From Mesorhizobium ciceri WSM4083 (GTDB lineage: Bacteria; Pseudomonadota; Alphaproteobacteria; Rhizobiales; Rhizobiaceae), in contig NZ_JAFG01000003.1 in NCBI RefSeq assembly GCF_000519305.1, positions 809,070 through 873,069 on the forward strand: a stretch of DNA of 64,000 nt. The letters are read 5' to 3'. Positions 19,188 to 26,933 of the stretch are shown here, piece by piece. Below the pieces are notes generated by a model that had not been told where the DNA came from, did not search any database, and saw nothing but the letters and a program-made list of their open reading frames with translations. Numbering within the stretch: position 1 is the first letter of the stretch; each line of letters starts with the position of its first letter. Position numbers and translations under genes: made by a program.

Positions 19188-19261
19188 CAATTTGTCCTTT
19201 GTTTCGTCTTCGCGGCATTGCGCCGTTCCATGCCATTTAGCCTGACGCGGCCGGGAACAAT

Positions 19262-19275
19262 TTGCGCTGGCGCAA
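19262..19275. promoter_or_regulatory. NnrR box between pseudoazurin gene and nnrR
   Basis: TTGCGCTGGCGCAA, TTGCG-N4-CGCAA, lies between the two divergent genes: 75 bp from pseudoazurin and 64 bp from nnrR. It would support autoregulation of nnrR. Confidence 0.75.
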
Positions 19276-19338
19276 ACTCAAGATAAGAAAGGTCTTCCGC
19301 ACGACTGATGCGGAGCCGTAGGGCCGTGAGGAATCCGC

Positions 19339-20040
19339 TTGGCTGCGCTGGACCGATCGCTGATTTCGCGACTCCTCCTCTTCCAGGGTCTGACGCCCGA
19401 CGAGCAGAGCGAGATCCTGCGGGATGCGCGGTCGTCTCGCTATGCCAAGGAGACTGCGATCTTCGAGCAGGAAGCCGAGGCTCATTCCTTCTTCGTGCTG
19501 ATCGCCGGGCATATCCGTGTCGTTCGCACCACACCGGACGGACAACAGGTCATCGCCAGATACATCAGCGAAGGCGAGATTTTTGGCGTCGCCGCGGCAC
19601 TTGGCCGAACGACCTACCCAGCCAGCGCAATTGCGGCGGTGGACTGCGTGGTGCTCGCCTGGCCAAATGCTCTGTGGCCGGACCTGGCGGGACGCTTTCC
19701 CGTGTTTGGGGCGGCCACATACAGGACGGTTGGAACCAGGCTGCAGGAGACGCAGACGCGGGTTGTGGAGATGTCCACCGAGCAGGTGGAGCAGCGGGTT
19801 GCGCATGCGCTGCTGCGACTGGCAAACCAGACCGGCCGAAAGACCGACAGCGGCATCGAAATCGATTTCCCGATTTCCAGGCAGGACATTGCCGAGATGA
19901 CGGGGACGACGCTGCACACCGTCAGCCGCTTGCTCAGCAAGTGGGAAGACAATGGGATAATCGTCAGCGGACGCCAGAAGGTCACCGTGAAGGATGCGCA
20001 TCGCCTTGTGGTTCTGGCCGAGAACCGGGACAAGCGCTGA
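19339..20040 (+). CDS. nnrR: NnrR, Crp/Fnr-family nitrogen-oxide regulator
   Basis: A 233-residue regulator: cyclic-nucleotide-like sensor domain (residues 12-130), dimer helix, and HTH ISRQDIAEMTGTTLHTVSRL with H-T-V-S-R in place of E-T-V-S-R, as in NnrR proteins that read TTGCG half-sites. No N-terminal cysteine cluster is present, so it senses NO (probably through heme) rather than O2. The start is TTG 19339, because no in-frame ATG lies nearby. Matching boxes precede nirK, pseudoazurin and the DUF1858 gene. Confidence 0.9.
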   Translation: MAALDRSLISRLLLFQGLTPDEQSEILRDARSSRYAKETAIFEQEAEAHSFFVLIAGHIRVVRTTPDGQQVIARYISEGEIFGVAAALGRTTYPASAIAAVDCVVLAWPNALWPDLAGRFPVFGAATYRTVGTRLQETQTRVVEMSTEQVEQRVAHALLRLANQTGRKTDSGIEIDFPISRQDIAEMTGTTLHTVSRLLSKWEDNGIIVSGRQKVTVKDAHRLVVLAENRDKR

Positions 20041-20042
20041 TC

Positions 20043-20258
20043 TCATTCTCTGCTGCGGACAGTCGCTTCCAAGTCGGCGATGAGACGGCTTTCATCGACG
20101 TGGTGTTCAAGGCACGCTTCAGCCACTGTATGGAATGTGCCGATCGGGCAGCCGACGCACAGCATCTTGTATCTCAGCACCACAGCCACCGTTGCCGGCC
20201 ATTTCCTCATGATTTCGTCAACGACCATGTCGGGGTCGATCGGACTGGGTTGCTTCAC
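20043..20258 (-). CDS. DUF1858-domain protein
   Basis: A 71-residue protein with the DUF1858 fold: MVVDEIMRKWPATVAVVLRY, then LCVGCPIGTFHTVAEAC with a C-x2-C redox pair. Such domains accompany hybrid-cluster and RIC (ScdA) nitrosative-stress proteins. GTG 20258 has GGAGA upstream. It converges with nnrR (2 bp apart) and has an NnrR box 58 bp upstream, so it is a likely member of the NO regulon. Its biochemical role is not established. Confidence 0.8.
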   Translation of the reverse strand: MKQPSPIDPDMVVDEIMRKWPATVAVVLRYKMLCVGCPIGTFHTVAEACLEHHVDESRLIADLEATVRSRE

Positions 20259-20315
20259 GATGAAGTCTCCGCGATTTGCGACGCCTCTTCATAAATCGCG
20301 TTCGGACCGCTCTCG

Positions 20316-20329
20316 TTGCGCTTTCGCAA
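20316..20329. promoter_or_regulatory. NnrR box upstream of DUF1858 and CBS-BON genes
   Basis: TTGCGCTTTCGCAA, TTGCG-N4-CGCAA, is 58 bp from the DUF1858 start and 77 bp from the CBS-BON start. Confidence 0.7.
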
Positions 20330-20335
20330 TCTGAA

Positions 20336-20349
20336 ATGATTCAGATCAA
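20336..20349. promoter_or_regulatory. FNR/FixK-like box next to the NnrR box
   Basis: ATGATTCAGATCAA differs from TTGAT-N4-ATCAA in the first base only. It is 57 bp before the CBS-BON ATG and 7 bp from the NnrR box, so the same spacer may read both O2 and NO. Confidence 0.5.
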
Positions 20350-20405
20350 GACACGGCGCGCGTGACCTCGGTAAGCAAAGGGATAAAGTGTCTGAGGAGG
20401 TTGGC

Positions 20406-21104
20406 ATGCAAGCCAAAGCCATAATGACCGCGCCGGTCGTCGCGATAGATCCGTCTGCGTCGATCGCCGAAGCGGCCGGATTGATGCTCTCCAGCAAGAT
20501 CAGCGGGCTTCCCGTCATTCGCAGCGACGGCGCCTTGGTGGGCATTATCAGCGAGGGTGATTTCCTGCGCCGCGGCGAGTTGGGCACTCAGCGCAAGCGC
20601 CCACGCTGGCTGGAGTTTCTCGTCAGCCCCGGAAAGGTCGCCGATGAATATGTCCACGCCAATGGGCGACGAATCGAGGAGGTGATGTCGCAAGATGTCA
20701 TCACGGCATCCCCTGCCGCATCGCTCGCCATGGTCGTCGAGCTCATGACCCGTCACCATGTCAAACGCATTCCGGTCGTCGACGCAGGCAAAGTCGTCGG
20801 CATCATCACCCGCTCTGACCTTCTGCGAACATTGCTCAGCGTGCTTCCTGATGCAGTCCCTGCAGCCATCGATGACGAACAGATTCGTCAGAACATCATG
20901 ACCGAGCTGGCAACAAAGAAATGGGCAGGCAAGGACTTGATCAACGTGACGGTGAAAAATGGCGTGGTGAAACTTCGCGGCGCCATCTTTGACGAACGTG
21001 AGCGCCAGGCGGTCATTGTTGCGGCCGAAAACGTCGCCGGCGTCAAAGCGGTCGAGGATGGTCTCTTCTGCGCGGATCCCGTGTCCGTCCTCCTGGTTTC
21101 TTAG
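20406..21104 (+). CDS. CBS-pair and BON domain protein
   Basis: A 232-residue cytoplasmic protein: CBS1 (about residues 7-60, IMTAPVVAIDPSASIAEAA), CBS2 (about 92-148, VMSQDVITASPAASLAMVV) and a C-terminal BON domain (about 155-225, INVTVKNGVVKLRGAIFDERER). ATG 20406 follows GAGGAGG by 5 nt; an in-frame GTG at 20388 would place that site inside the gene. CBS pairs bind adenine nucleotides. Such proteins often sit in rhizobial fix/hypoxia regions; the target is unknown. Confidence 0.85.
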   Translation: MQAKAIMTAPVVAIDPSASIAEAAGLMLSSKISGLPVIRSDGALVGIISEGDFLRRGELGTQRKRPRWLEFLVSPGKVADEYVHANGRRIEEVMSQDVITASPAASLAMVVELMTRHHVKRIPVVDAGKVVGIITRSDLLRTLLSVLPDAVPAAIDDEQIRQNIMTELATKKWAGKDLINVTVKNGVVKLRGAIFDERERQAVIVAAENVAGVKAVEDGLFCADPVSVLLVS

Positions 21105-21256
21105 TGCTGGCCGACCACCCCCGAATTAGGGTCGCCAGTGGCAACGCAAAAGCACCTCGCCTGCGCTAAGGCACTCGTCGCCGCGCATGACACTGATCTA
21201 CAGCGAGGCACCATTGCCACGGTGAGCTGCCCGTTCTCCCCCAGGCCTCGCCGCGC

Positions 21257-21805
21257 TCAGATCGCGACCAGAGGTATCAATGGTCCAAGGAGCAGCAGGG
21301 CGAATGCAATAAGCGCTGTGCCCACAACCCTTTCTGCCATCCTTTTGCCTCCGCTAAAGCGCCGACCCAGCAAAAGCCACAACGATCCTGTGGCAGCTGT
21401 CATCACCAGGAGCGCAATCCAGAAGACCCCCAGCGCGCGCGGCTCGGTGTTCATCGGCACGATAGCCAAGCAATAAATAAAGGCCTTCGGATTGAGAGCA
21501 CTGGTCGCCGCAACAGAAATGGCGTCGCCGCTTTTGGAAGCGTTGATCCGGGCGCTCGCTGTCAGACGCAGGCCAAGAACTACGAGCCATCCGGCTGCAA
21601 CCAGCCTAAGGATTTGGATGGCATCGGGTGACACAAAGGGACGCAGCGAAAACCAACATGCGGATGCGATCCCATATCCGCATGCCTGAGCGGCCAAAAG
21701 CTTGAGTGCATTCTCTCGCTTGACCGATCCCGCCATCAAAAGAGCGTTGGTTGGCCCTGGTGCGACAAAGAGCAGGAAAGCTTCTAGGAAAAATAGATTG
21801 TCCAA
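21257..21805 (-). CDS. LysE-family amino acid exporter
   Basis: A 182-residue membrane protein with about six hydrophobic segments. The N-terminal FLLFVAPGPTNALLMAGS matches the LysE/RhtB signature (PGP), and ALNPKAFIYCLAIVP matches the conserved NPK region. The start is TTG 21805; no in-frame ATG is nearby. It exports an unknown amino acid or derivative. It lies between hypoxia genes but shows no FNR box, so it may be a bystander. Confidence 0.75.
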   Translation of the reverse strand: MDNLFFLEAFLLFVAPGPTNALLMAGSVKRENALKLLAAQACGYGIASACWFSLRPFVSPDAIQILRLVAAGWLVVLGLRLTASARINASKSGDAISVAATSALNPKAFIYCLAIVPMNTEPRALGVFWIALLVMTAATGSLWLLLGRRFSGGKRMAERVVGTALIAFALLLLGPLIPLVAI

Positions 21806-21915
21806 ACTGCCCTGGTCCCGTGGAATGTAAACCTATCAACTGCAAAACTTGGTTCGCGTTGACTCTCGTCAAAACACGGACAGCACGATATCGTCCAGGC
21901 TGAGTACTCGGAAGA

Positions 21916-22185
21916 CTACTGTTGTCCGGCCGCATGCTGCAGTCGAGCGATCAGGTCGCCATTGCGGCAATAGTCTGGCGGGTTATCGGCTTGCTGGTGT
22001 TCATCGAGCCAGACCGAGCATTCGTCCTGATGCCCGCAGGAACGGCAGCGGTCCACGGCCCGGCTGGTGACGGCGGCATGGTCGGCTACGACTTTCAATT
22101 GTCTATCGACGCCGAGCTTCTGCATCATGCGACCCATTAAAGCGGTTCTGGCGTCCACTGAAATCAGGTAATCGAGAAAGGTCAT
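21916..22185 (-). CDS. DUF6455-like small four-cysteine protein
   Basis: An 89-residue protein with C47-x2-C50-x5-C56 and C73 (CRSCGHQDEC, then DYCRNG), a pattern suited to a metal or iron-sulfur site, preceded by a helical N-terminus (FLDYLISVDARTALMGRMM). I recognise the DUF6455 type but no function. ATG 22185 with AGGAGTG upstream is preferred over the longer frame from 22251. A perfect FNR/FixK box (22238-22251) lies 53 bp upstream, so it is probably induced at low oxygen. Confidence 0.75.
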   Translation of the reverse strand: MTFLDYLISVDARTALMGRMMQKLGVDRQLKVVADHAAVTSRAVDRCRSCGHQDECSVWLDEHQQADNPPDYCRNGDLIARLQHAAGQQ

Positions 22186-22237
22186 GTTGATCACTCCTGC
22201 CTGCTGGCCATGATTGCCATGTTGGCGGCTGGTGGCG

Positions 22238-22251
22238 TTGATCTCGATCAA
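22238..22251. promoter_or_regulatory. FNR/FixK box upstream of DUF6455 gene
   Basis: TTGATCTCGATCAA has perfect TTGAT and ATCAA half-sites. The only adjacent start is the minus-strand gene at 22185. Confidence 0.8.
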
Positions 22252-22328
22252 CAGTCGACTCGCGAAGAGCGATCATTCCAGCCTGGAACTGCAAGCGTCG
22301 GATTTGAAATTCCCGATGCGACCGACGA

Positions 22329-23141
22329 TCAATACGACATGAAGCGGTTGATGCCGCTTTCCTCAATCAGCGAGCGGGTTATCCCGCCGAACGCCCATTC
22401 CCGCAGACGGCTGTGCCCATAGGCACCCGAGACGATCAGGTCCGCATGGATCGACCGCGCAAATGTCAGCAACCGGTCGCCGTCTGCGTCGCCGGCGATC
22501 AGTTCGGTTCCTGCCATGATGCCGTGATGTTCGAGAAAAACCGCGACATCGGCAAGGCTGTCGCGGATGCTCTTGTCGCGGTCGGCATCCATTGTGGCAA
22601 CGACGACTTCGTTGGCCGAGGCCAGAAGGGGCAACGCATCTACGATCGCGCGCCGCGCTTCCCTGGTGTCCTTCCAGGCAACAAGAACGGTTTTTGCCAT
22701 GACATGCTCGACATTGCTCGCGGCAACCAGGACTGGCCGGCCAATCCCAAGTACCAGGCTCCCGACGTCCACTGCACGGAAGACATTTCCCCCTTTCTCG
22801 CTGCCGGTGACAATAAGATCGGAAGATCGAGCCGAAATGCTCAGGAAGCGGGTCGGGCTGCAAACGGCTTGCCCCCATTCGCTGAAGATCGAAGCAGGAA
22901 CCAGCCTCTCGAATTCGGTTTGCAGTTCGGCAAGCCGCTTTTCGATTTCCGTGCGCTGGATCTGCATGATCTCGCCTTCGTAGACCATACCGTCGCCGGT
23001 CGCGACCAGTGGCGGGACATCTGCAGCCGCCAGACCGATGAGACGGGCGCCAAACCGTTCCGCGAGCTCGATCCCCACCTTTACAATAGGTGCGGGAGGC
23101 GCATCGATTGCGAGGTTGACGATGATTGACTTGTAAGACAT
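22329..23141 (-). CDS. Tandem universal stress protein
   Basis: A 270-residue protein with two Usp domains. The first (residues 1-140) opens MSYKSIIVNLAID and ends in SSDLIVTGSEKGG; the second (150-270) opens KTVLVAWKDTREARRAI and has ADLIVSGAYGHSRLREWAFGG, the ATP-binding G-x2-G-x9-G type. ATG 23141 gives standard length. A perfect FNR/FixK box (23205-23218) is 63 bp upstream, shared with fixL. Such Usp proteins are typical of FixK/FnrN regulons. Confidence 0.88.
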   Translation of the reverse strand: MSYKSIIVNLAIDAPPAPIVKVGIELAERFGARLIGLAAADVPPLVATGDGMVYEGEIMQIQRTEIEKRLAELQTEFERLVPASIFSEWGQAVCSPTRFLSISARSSDLIVTGSEKGGNVFRAVDVGSLVLGIGRPVLVAASNVEHVMAKTVLVAWKDTREARRAIVDALPLLASANEVVVATMDADRDKSIRDSLADVAVFLEHHGIMAGTELIAGDADGDRLLTFARSIHADLIVSGAYGHSRLREWAFGGITRSLIEESGINRFMSY

Positions 23142-23204
23142 TGCGGGCGCCTTTCGCTGAACGATGGAATGCGTGATGAATTGCATTCGACAGCGTCCAA
23201 TGCC

Positions 23205-23218
23205 TTGATGCGCATCAA
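23205..23218. promoter_or_regulatory. FNR/FixK box between usp and fixL
   Basis: TTGATGCGCATCAA is a perfect palindrome, 63 bp from the usp start and 112 bp from the fixL start. It best fits usp but could feed back on fixLJ. Confidence 0.85.
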
Positions 23219-23329
23219 AGGCCCGACAACTGCATTTGCGTTCGAAAACCTCGGCTCGATCCGTTTTGCGTGTTCGGCGAGAAGTGATAGTTAGCCCCGG
23301 TAGCACCGTCTCGAACCTAGGAACTTCAG

Positions 23330-24886
23330 GTGATCAAAGACGAAGCGCTCAGTTTATCACCCGGCGGGACGACACTGAAATCACTGTTGTCTCAAATGTT
23401 CGATCAGGCTCCAGGCTTTATAGCGCTGCTGCGCGAGCCAGGTCACATTTTCGAGCTGACCAATGCCGCCTACCAGCGATTGACTGGCCACAGGCAAGTG
23501 ATTGGAAAGTCGGTGCGGGAAGCCTTTCCCGAGCTCGAAGGGAATGAGTTTTTCGAACATCTGGACCATGTGTACACGACCGGCGAGCCCTACATTGGCC
23601 ACGGGGTGAAGGTTGGCCTTCGCAACATAGCCGACGGCCCGGTCGAAGAGCGCATCCTTGATTTTGTCTATCAGCCAGTCAAGGCTGACGATGGCCGGAT
23701 CACGGCGATCTTCATTGAAGGTACTGATGTCAGCGAACTCTCCTTTGCAAACGCAGCACTTCGGCTGCGTGAGGACCATTTGCGGTCGATCCTCGCAACA
23801 GTGCCGGACGCGATGGTCGTCATCGACGAACAGGGTGGGATTCAATCCTTCAGCACCGCTGCCGAAACGCTGTTCGGCTACCAGTCAGGCGAAGTCATCG
23901 GTCAAAACGTGAAAATGCTGATGCCCTCGCCCTACCGCGACGAGCATGACGCCTATCTGCTTCGCTACCTCACGACGGGAGAGCGCCGGATCATCGGGCT
24001 CGGCCGCACCGTGACCGGGGCACGCAAGGATGGCACGACTTTCCCGATGGAGCTTTCCGTTGGCGAGATGCATCCGGGGACCGGACGTTTCTTTACCGGC
24101 TTCTGCCGCGACTTGACTGAACGCCACCGGGCAGAAGCAAGAATCCAGGAGCAGCAGCAGGAGCTGCTGCACATGGCGCGGTTCACCGCACTCGGCGAGA
24201 TGGCCTCGACGCTTGCTCATGAGATCAACCAGCCGCTCACCGCCATCACGAACTACCTCAAAGGCAGTCGTCGGCTGCTTGAGATGAGTCGGGACGAGAA
24301 TGCGCCCATGCTTCGGGATGCCGTGGAAAAGGCAGCTGAGCAGGCCTTGCGGGCAGGCGACGTCATCCGTCACCTGAGGGATTTCGTTGCAAGAGGCGAA
24401 AGCGAGCGCCAGGTCGAACGACTGCCGGCACTGATCGAGGAAGCGTCGTCGCTCGCCCTGGTTGGTGCAAGGGAGATAAATGTCCTCGTCAGCTACAAGC
24501 TTGACCCTGCCGCCGAACTGGTCTTGACCGACCGTATCCAGATTCAGCAGGTTCTGCTCAATCTGCTTCGCAACGCGGTGGAAGCCATGCAGGACATGCC
24601 GCGCCGTGAACTAAAAGTCACCACTGTTGCCCGGGACGATGGCATGGCCGAGGTAAGCGTGATCGATACAGGCCCAGGTCTCGCGCCGGAGGTCTCGGCG
24701 CAACTTTTCCAGCCATTTGTGACCACCAAGAAGCAAGGCATGGGTGTCGGCCTTTCCATTTGCCGCACCATTGTTGAATCGCATGGCGGTCACATATGGG
24801 CCGAGGCGGTGCCGGCCGGTGGAACCGCGTTCCGGTTCACCTTGCGCATCGTCGGGAAAGATGAGGTCACAAATGGCCGACAGTGA
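23330..24886 (+). CDS. fixL: Oxygen-sensing histidine kinase FixL, soluble two-PAS form
   Basis: A 518-residue kinase without TM helices. An N-terminal PAS (about residues 20-135) is followed by the heme PAS (145-262), where H206 in PYRDEHDAY is the proximal heme ligand and R226 in [10 protein letters not shown] the O2-gating arginine, 20 residues apart as in Bradyrhizobium FixL. HisKA follows with H297 in LAHEINQPL, then HATPase ([26 protein letters not shown]). The start is GTG 23330. It overlaps fixJ by 14 nt. Deoxy-FixL phosphorylates FixJ. Confidence 0.93.
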   Translation: MIKDEALSLSPGGTTLKSLLSQMFDQAPGFIALLREPGHIFELTNAAYQRLTGHRQVIGKSVREAFPELEGNEFFEHLDHVYTTGEPYIGHGVKVGLRNIADGPVEERILDFVYQPVKADDGRITAIFIEGTDVSELSFANAALRLREDHLRSILATVPDAMVVIDEQGGIQSFSTAAETLFGYQSGEVIGQNVKMLMPSPYRDEHDAYLLRYLTTGERRIIGLGRTVTGARKDGTTFPMELSVGEMHPGTGRFFTGFCRDLTERHRAEARIQEQQQELLHMARFTALGEMASTLAHEINQPLTAITNYLKGSRRLLEMSRDENAPMLRDAVEKAAEQALRAGDVIRHLRDFVARGESERQVERLPALIEEASSLALVGAREINVLVSYKLDPAAELVLTDRIQIQQVLLNLLRNAVEAMQDMPRRELKVTTVARDDGMAEVSVIDTGPGLAPEVSAQLFQPFVTTKKQGMGVGLSICRTIVESHGGHIWAEAVPAGGTAFRFTLRIVGKDEVTNGRQ

Positions 24887-25487
24887 TCTGGTGCACGTGG
24901 TTGACGACGACGTCGACGTTCGCAAGTCGCTCGGTTTTCTTCTGGCCACAGCAGACTTCGCTGTACGCCTGCACGAATCGGCCACAGCTTTTCTGTTGAC
25001 GGCGACGAGCAGTCTCGACGGCTGCATAGTCACCGACGTCCGCATGCCGGGCATAGATGGCATAGAGTTCCTCCGCCAGCTCAGAGCGGGCGGTCATACA
25101 ATTCCGGTCATCGTCATGACGGGCCATGCCGATGTGGCGCTCGCCGTTCAGGCCATGAAGGAAGGCGCTTCCGATTTCATCGAAAAGCCATTCGACGACG
25201 AGATGCTGATCGAAGCGATCCGCTCGGCGCTTGCCAATCGCAACCAGGTCAATGCTGCGCATCCGCGGTCTGCAGAAATCCGCGGGCGCCTGGCAACCTT
25301 GTCGGAGCGCGAGCGGCAGGTGCTTGACGGGCTCGTGTCGGGTCTGCCGAACAAGACGATCGCCTATGACCTTGGAATCAGCCCGCGCACGGTCGAGATC
25401 CATCGTGCCAACGTTATGAGCAAGATGGGCGCGGGCAGCCTGTCACATCTTGTGCGCATGGCGTTGATCGTGGAATCCAGACCCTAG
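24873..25487 (+). CDS. fixJ: Response regulator FixJ
   Basis: A 204-residue two-domain regulator: receiver with phospho-acceptor D55 ([10 protein letters not shown]), acidic pair DDD at residues 11-13 and K near FIEKPF; then a LuxR/FixJ-type HTH ([35 protein letters not shown]). ATG 24873 lies inside the end of fixL, so the pair is translationally coupled. Its likely target is the GTAGTTTCCC site upstream of the broken fixK at 28491. Confidence 0.94.
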   Translation: MADSDLVHVVDDDVDVRKSLGFLLATADFAVRLHESATAFLLTATSSLDGCIVTDVRMPGIDGIEFLRQLRAGGHTIPVIVMTGHADVALAVQAMKEGASDFIEKPFDDEMLIEAIRSALANRNQVNAAHPRSAEIRGRLATLSERERQVLDGLVSGLPNKTIAYDLGISPRTVEIHRANVMSKMGAGSLSHLVRMALIVESRP

Positions 25488-25708
25488 CAGGCCTCCTCGA
25501 GAGACTTGCCGTCGTCTGTCGGCACTGTCTTCGACTTCCAGTAGCGCCAATGGGTCGGGCGGATATCGACGCGAACGCCGGTCGCGGCGCTCTTCCAACC
25601 CTGCGGCTCCTTTATGCAGGGAAATACGAGCGCATGTTCGCCGTCCTCGTCGAAAACGGCGAGTTCGAGTTCGCGACCAAACGGAGCGCTCAGGATTGGC
25701 TTCCACAT
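25484..25708 (-). CDS. Small conserved hypothetical protein
   Basis: A 74-residue acidic protein (FGRELELAVFDEDGEHALVF, then RPTHWRYWKS). I do not recognise a family. It converges with fixJ with a 4-nt stop overlap, and a near-perfect FNR/FixK box (25743-25756) lies 35 bp before its start, so it may be oxygen-controlled. No signal peptide or TM segment is evident. Confidence 0.65.
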   Translation of the reverse strand: MWKPILSAPFGRELELAVFDEDGEHALVFPCIKEPQGWKSAATGVRVDIRPTHWRYWKSKTVPTDDGKSLEEAC

Positions 25709-25742
25709 CTCCCCATGATCGGGGTAAGCGGCAAGCAGCGCC

Positions 25743-25756
25743 TTGATTTAAATCAT
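25743..25756. promoter_or_regulatory. FNR/FixK-like box upstream of the 74-aa gene
   Basis: TTGATTTAAATCAT has one mismatch in the last position. It is 35 bp from the minus-strand start at 25708. Confidence 0.5.
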
Positions 25757-25804
25757 TTTCCGAAATTGCCGCTTATGCCGCTGCGGGCGAGCGGCAAGCC
25801 TGCC

Positions 25805-25818
25805 TTGATCGCGATCAA
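25805..25818. promoter_or_regulatory. FNR/FixK box upstream of the flavin-binding protein gene
   Basis: TTGATCGCGATCAA is a perfect palindrome, 63 bp before the ATG at 25881. Confidence 0.8.
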
Positions 25819-25880
25819 TGACAGCCCCGGCGGCTGGGCCAATAGTCTGTGGAACGATCAATAAACTCAGGAGATCACAC

Positions 25881-26327
25881 ATGCTGATCCGCACATTATC
25901 CGCCCTGGAATGCACGAAATTGCTGACCGCCAACCGTGTCGGTCATCTGGCATGCGCGATGGATGGGCAGCCCTACGTGGTGCCGGTGCACTATGCGCAC
26001 GCCGACAATCATCTCTACGCGTTTTCCATGCCCGGCAAGAAGATCGACTGGATGCGCGCCAATCCGCTGGTGTCCGTCCAGGTCGACGAACACGGTGAAG
26101 GACGGGGATGGAGAAGTGTGGTTGTCGACGGGCGGTTTGAGGAACTGCCGGACCGGATCGGCCACAAGCTCGAGCGCGACCATGCATGGTCGGTGTTGAG
26201 CAAGCATTCTGATTGGTGGGAGCCGGGTGCCCTCAAGCCGGTGGTGCCTCCAGTTGCGGAAAGCACGCCGCACGTGTTCTTCCGGATCCTGATCGCGCAA
26301 GTGTCAGGTCGGAAGGCAAGCGAGTGA
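25881..26327 (+). CDS. Pyridoxamine 5'-phosphate oxidase-fold flavin-binding protein
   Basis: A 148-residue FMN-binding split-barrel protein (NRVGHLACAMDGQPYVVPVH, the usual N-terminal strand pair, then WRSVVVDGRFEELPD). ATG 25881 has AGGAG upstream. A perfect FNR/FixK box lies 63 bp upstream. Members of this family in fix regions are presumed flavin or nucleotide reductases, but no activity is established. Confidence 0.8.
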   Translation: MLIRTLSALECTKLLTANRVGHLACAMDGQPYVVPVHYAHADNHLYAFSMPGKKIDWMRANPLVSVQVDEHGEGRGWRSVVVDGRFEELPDRIGHKLERDHAWSVLSKHSDWWEPGALKPVVPPVAESTPHVFFRILIAQVSGRKASE

Positions 26328-26456
26328 ACTCTTCCATTCGCTCGGTTTCGCAAAGCACGGACCTCCAGCAGGCTGAGCTGTCCTAACCGTGTTGCCTGTC
26401 GCGCCAAGATTTGGAGGTGCGAGGCACTTGGCAAGGGAGATCCCCGCGCAGATAAG

Positions 26457-26921
26457 ATGTTATCAATGGCCATGGCGCAGGAAAACCTGGTGGTTTGCAG
26501 CACGTGCGGCGGGATTAACCGACTGCCGCCGGGGCGCAATGCCGGAGGCGCGAAATGCGGAAAGTGCGGGAAACGGCTGTTCTCAGGTCACCCTGAAGGC
26601 GTCAACGGTCGGGTTTTCGATCACCAGATCACGCGTAGCAGCATCCCCGTTCTCGTCGACATCTGGGCACCATGGTGCGGCCCGTGCAAGATGATGGCGC
26701 CGGCATATGAGGCGGCAGCGAACGAACTGGAGCCGGATGTTCGCCTGATCAAGCTCAATTCCGACAATGAGCAGGCCGTTTCAGCCAGGCTCGGTATCCG
26801 CAGCATCCCGACCATGATCCTCTTCCATGGCGGACGTGAGGTCGCGCGCACATCCGGCGCCATGACAGCGGGGCAGATCGTCAGATGGGTTCGCGACCAC
26901 CTGCCGATGGCCACCGCCTGA
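26457..26921 (+). CDS. trxC: Thioredoxin 2 (zinc-finger thioredoxin)
   Basis: A 154-residue protein with an N-terminal zinc ribbon (CSTCGG and CGKCGK) and a thioredoxin domain whose active site is WAPWCGPCKMM, followed by the cis-Pro region SIPTMILFHGG. This is the TrxC layout. ATGs at 26457, 26466 and 26472 are in frame and none has a well-placed ribosome site; I kept the first, and the true start may be a few codons later. It reduces disulfides in oxidative stress. Confidence 0.85.
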   Translation: MLSMAMAQENLVVCSTCGGINRLPPGRNAGGAKCGKCGKRLFSGHPEGVNGRVFDHQITRSSIPVLVDIWAPWCGPCKMMAPAYEAAANELEPDVRLIKLNSDNEQAVSARLGIRSIPTMILFHGGREVARTSGAMTAGQIVRWVRDHLPMATA

Positions 26922-26933
26922 AAGTAGCAAACC

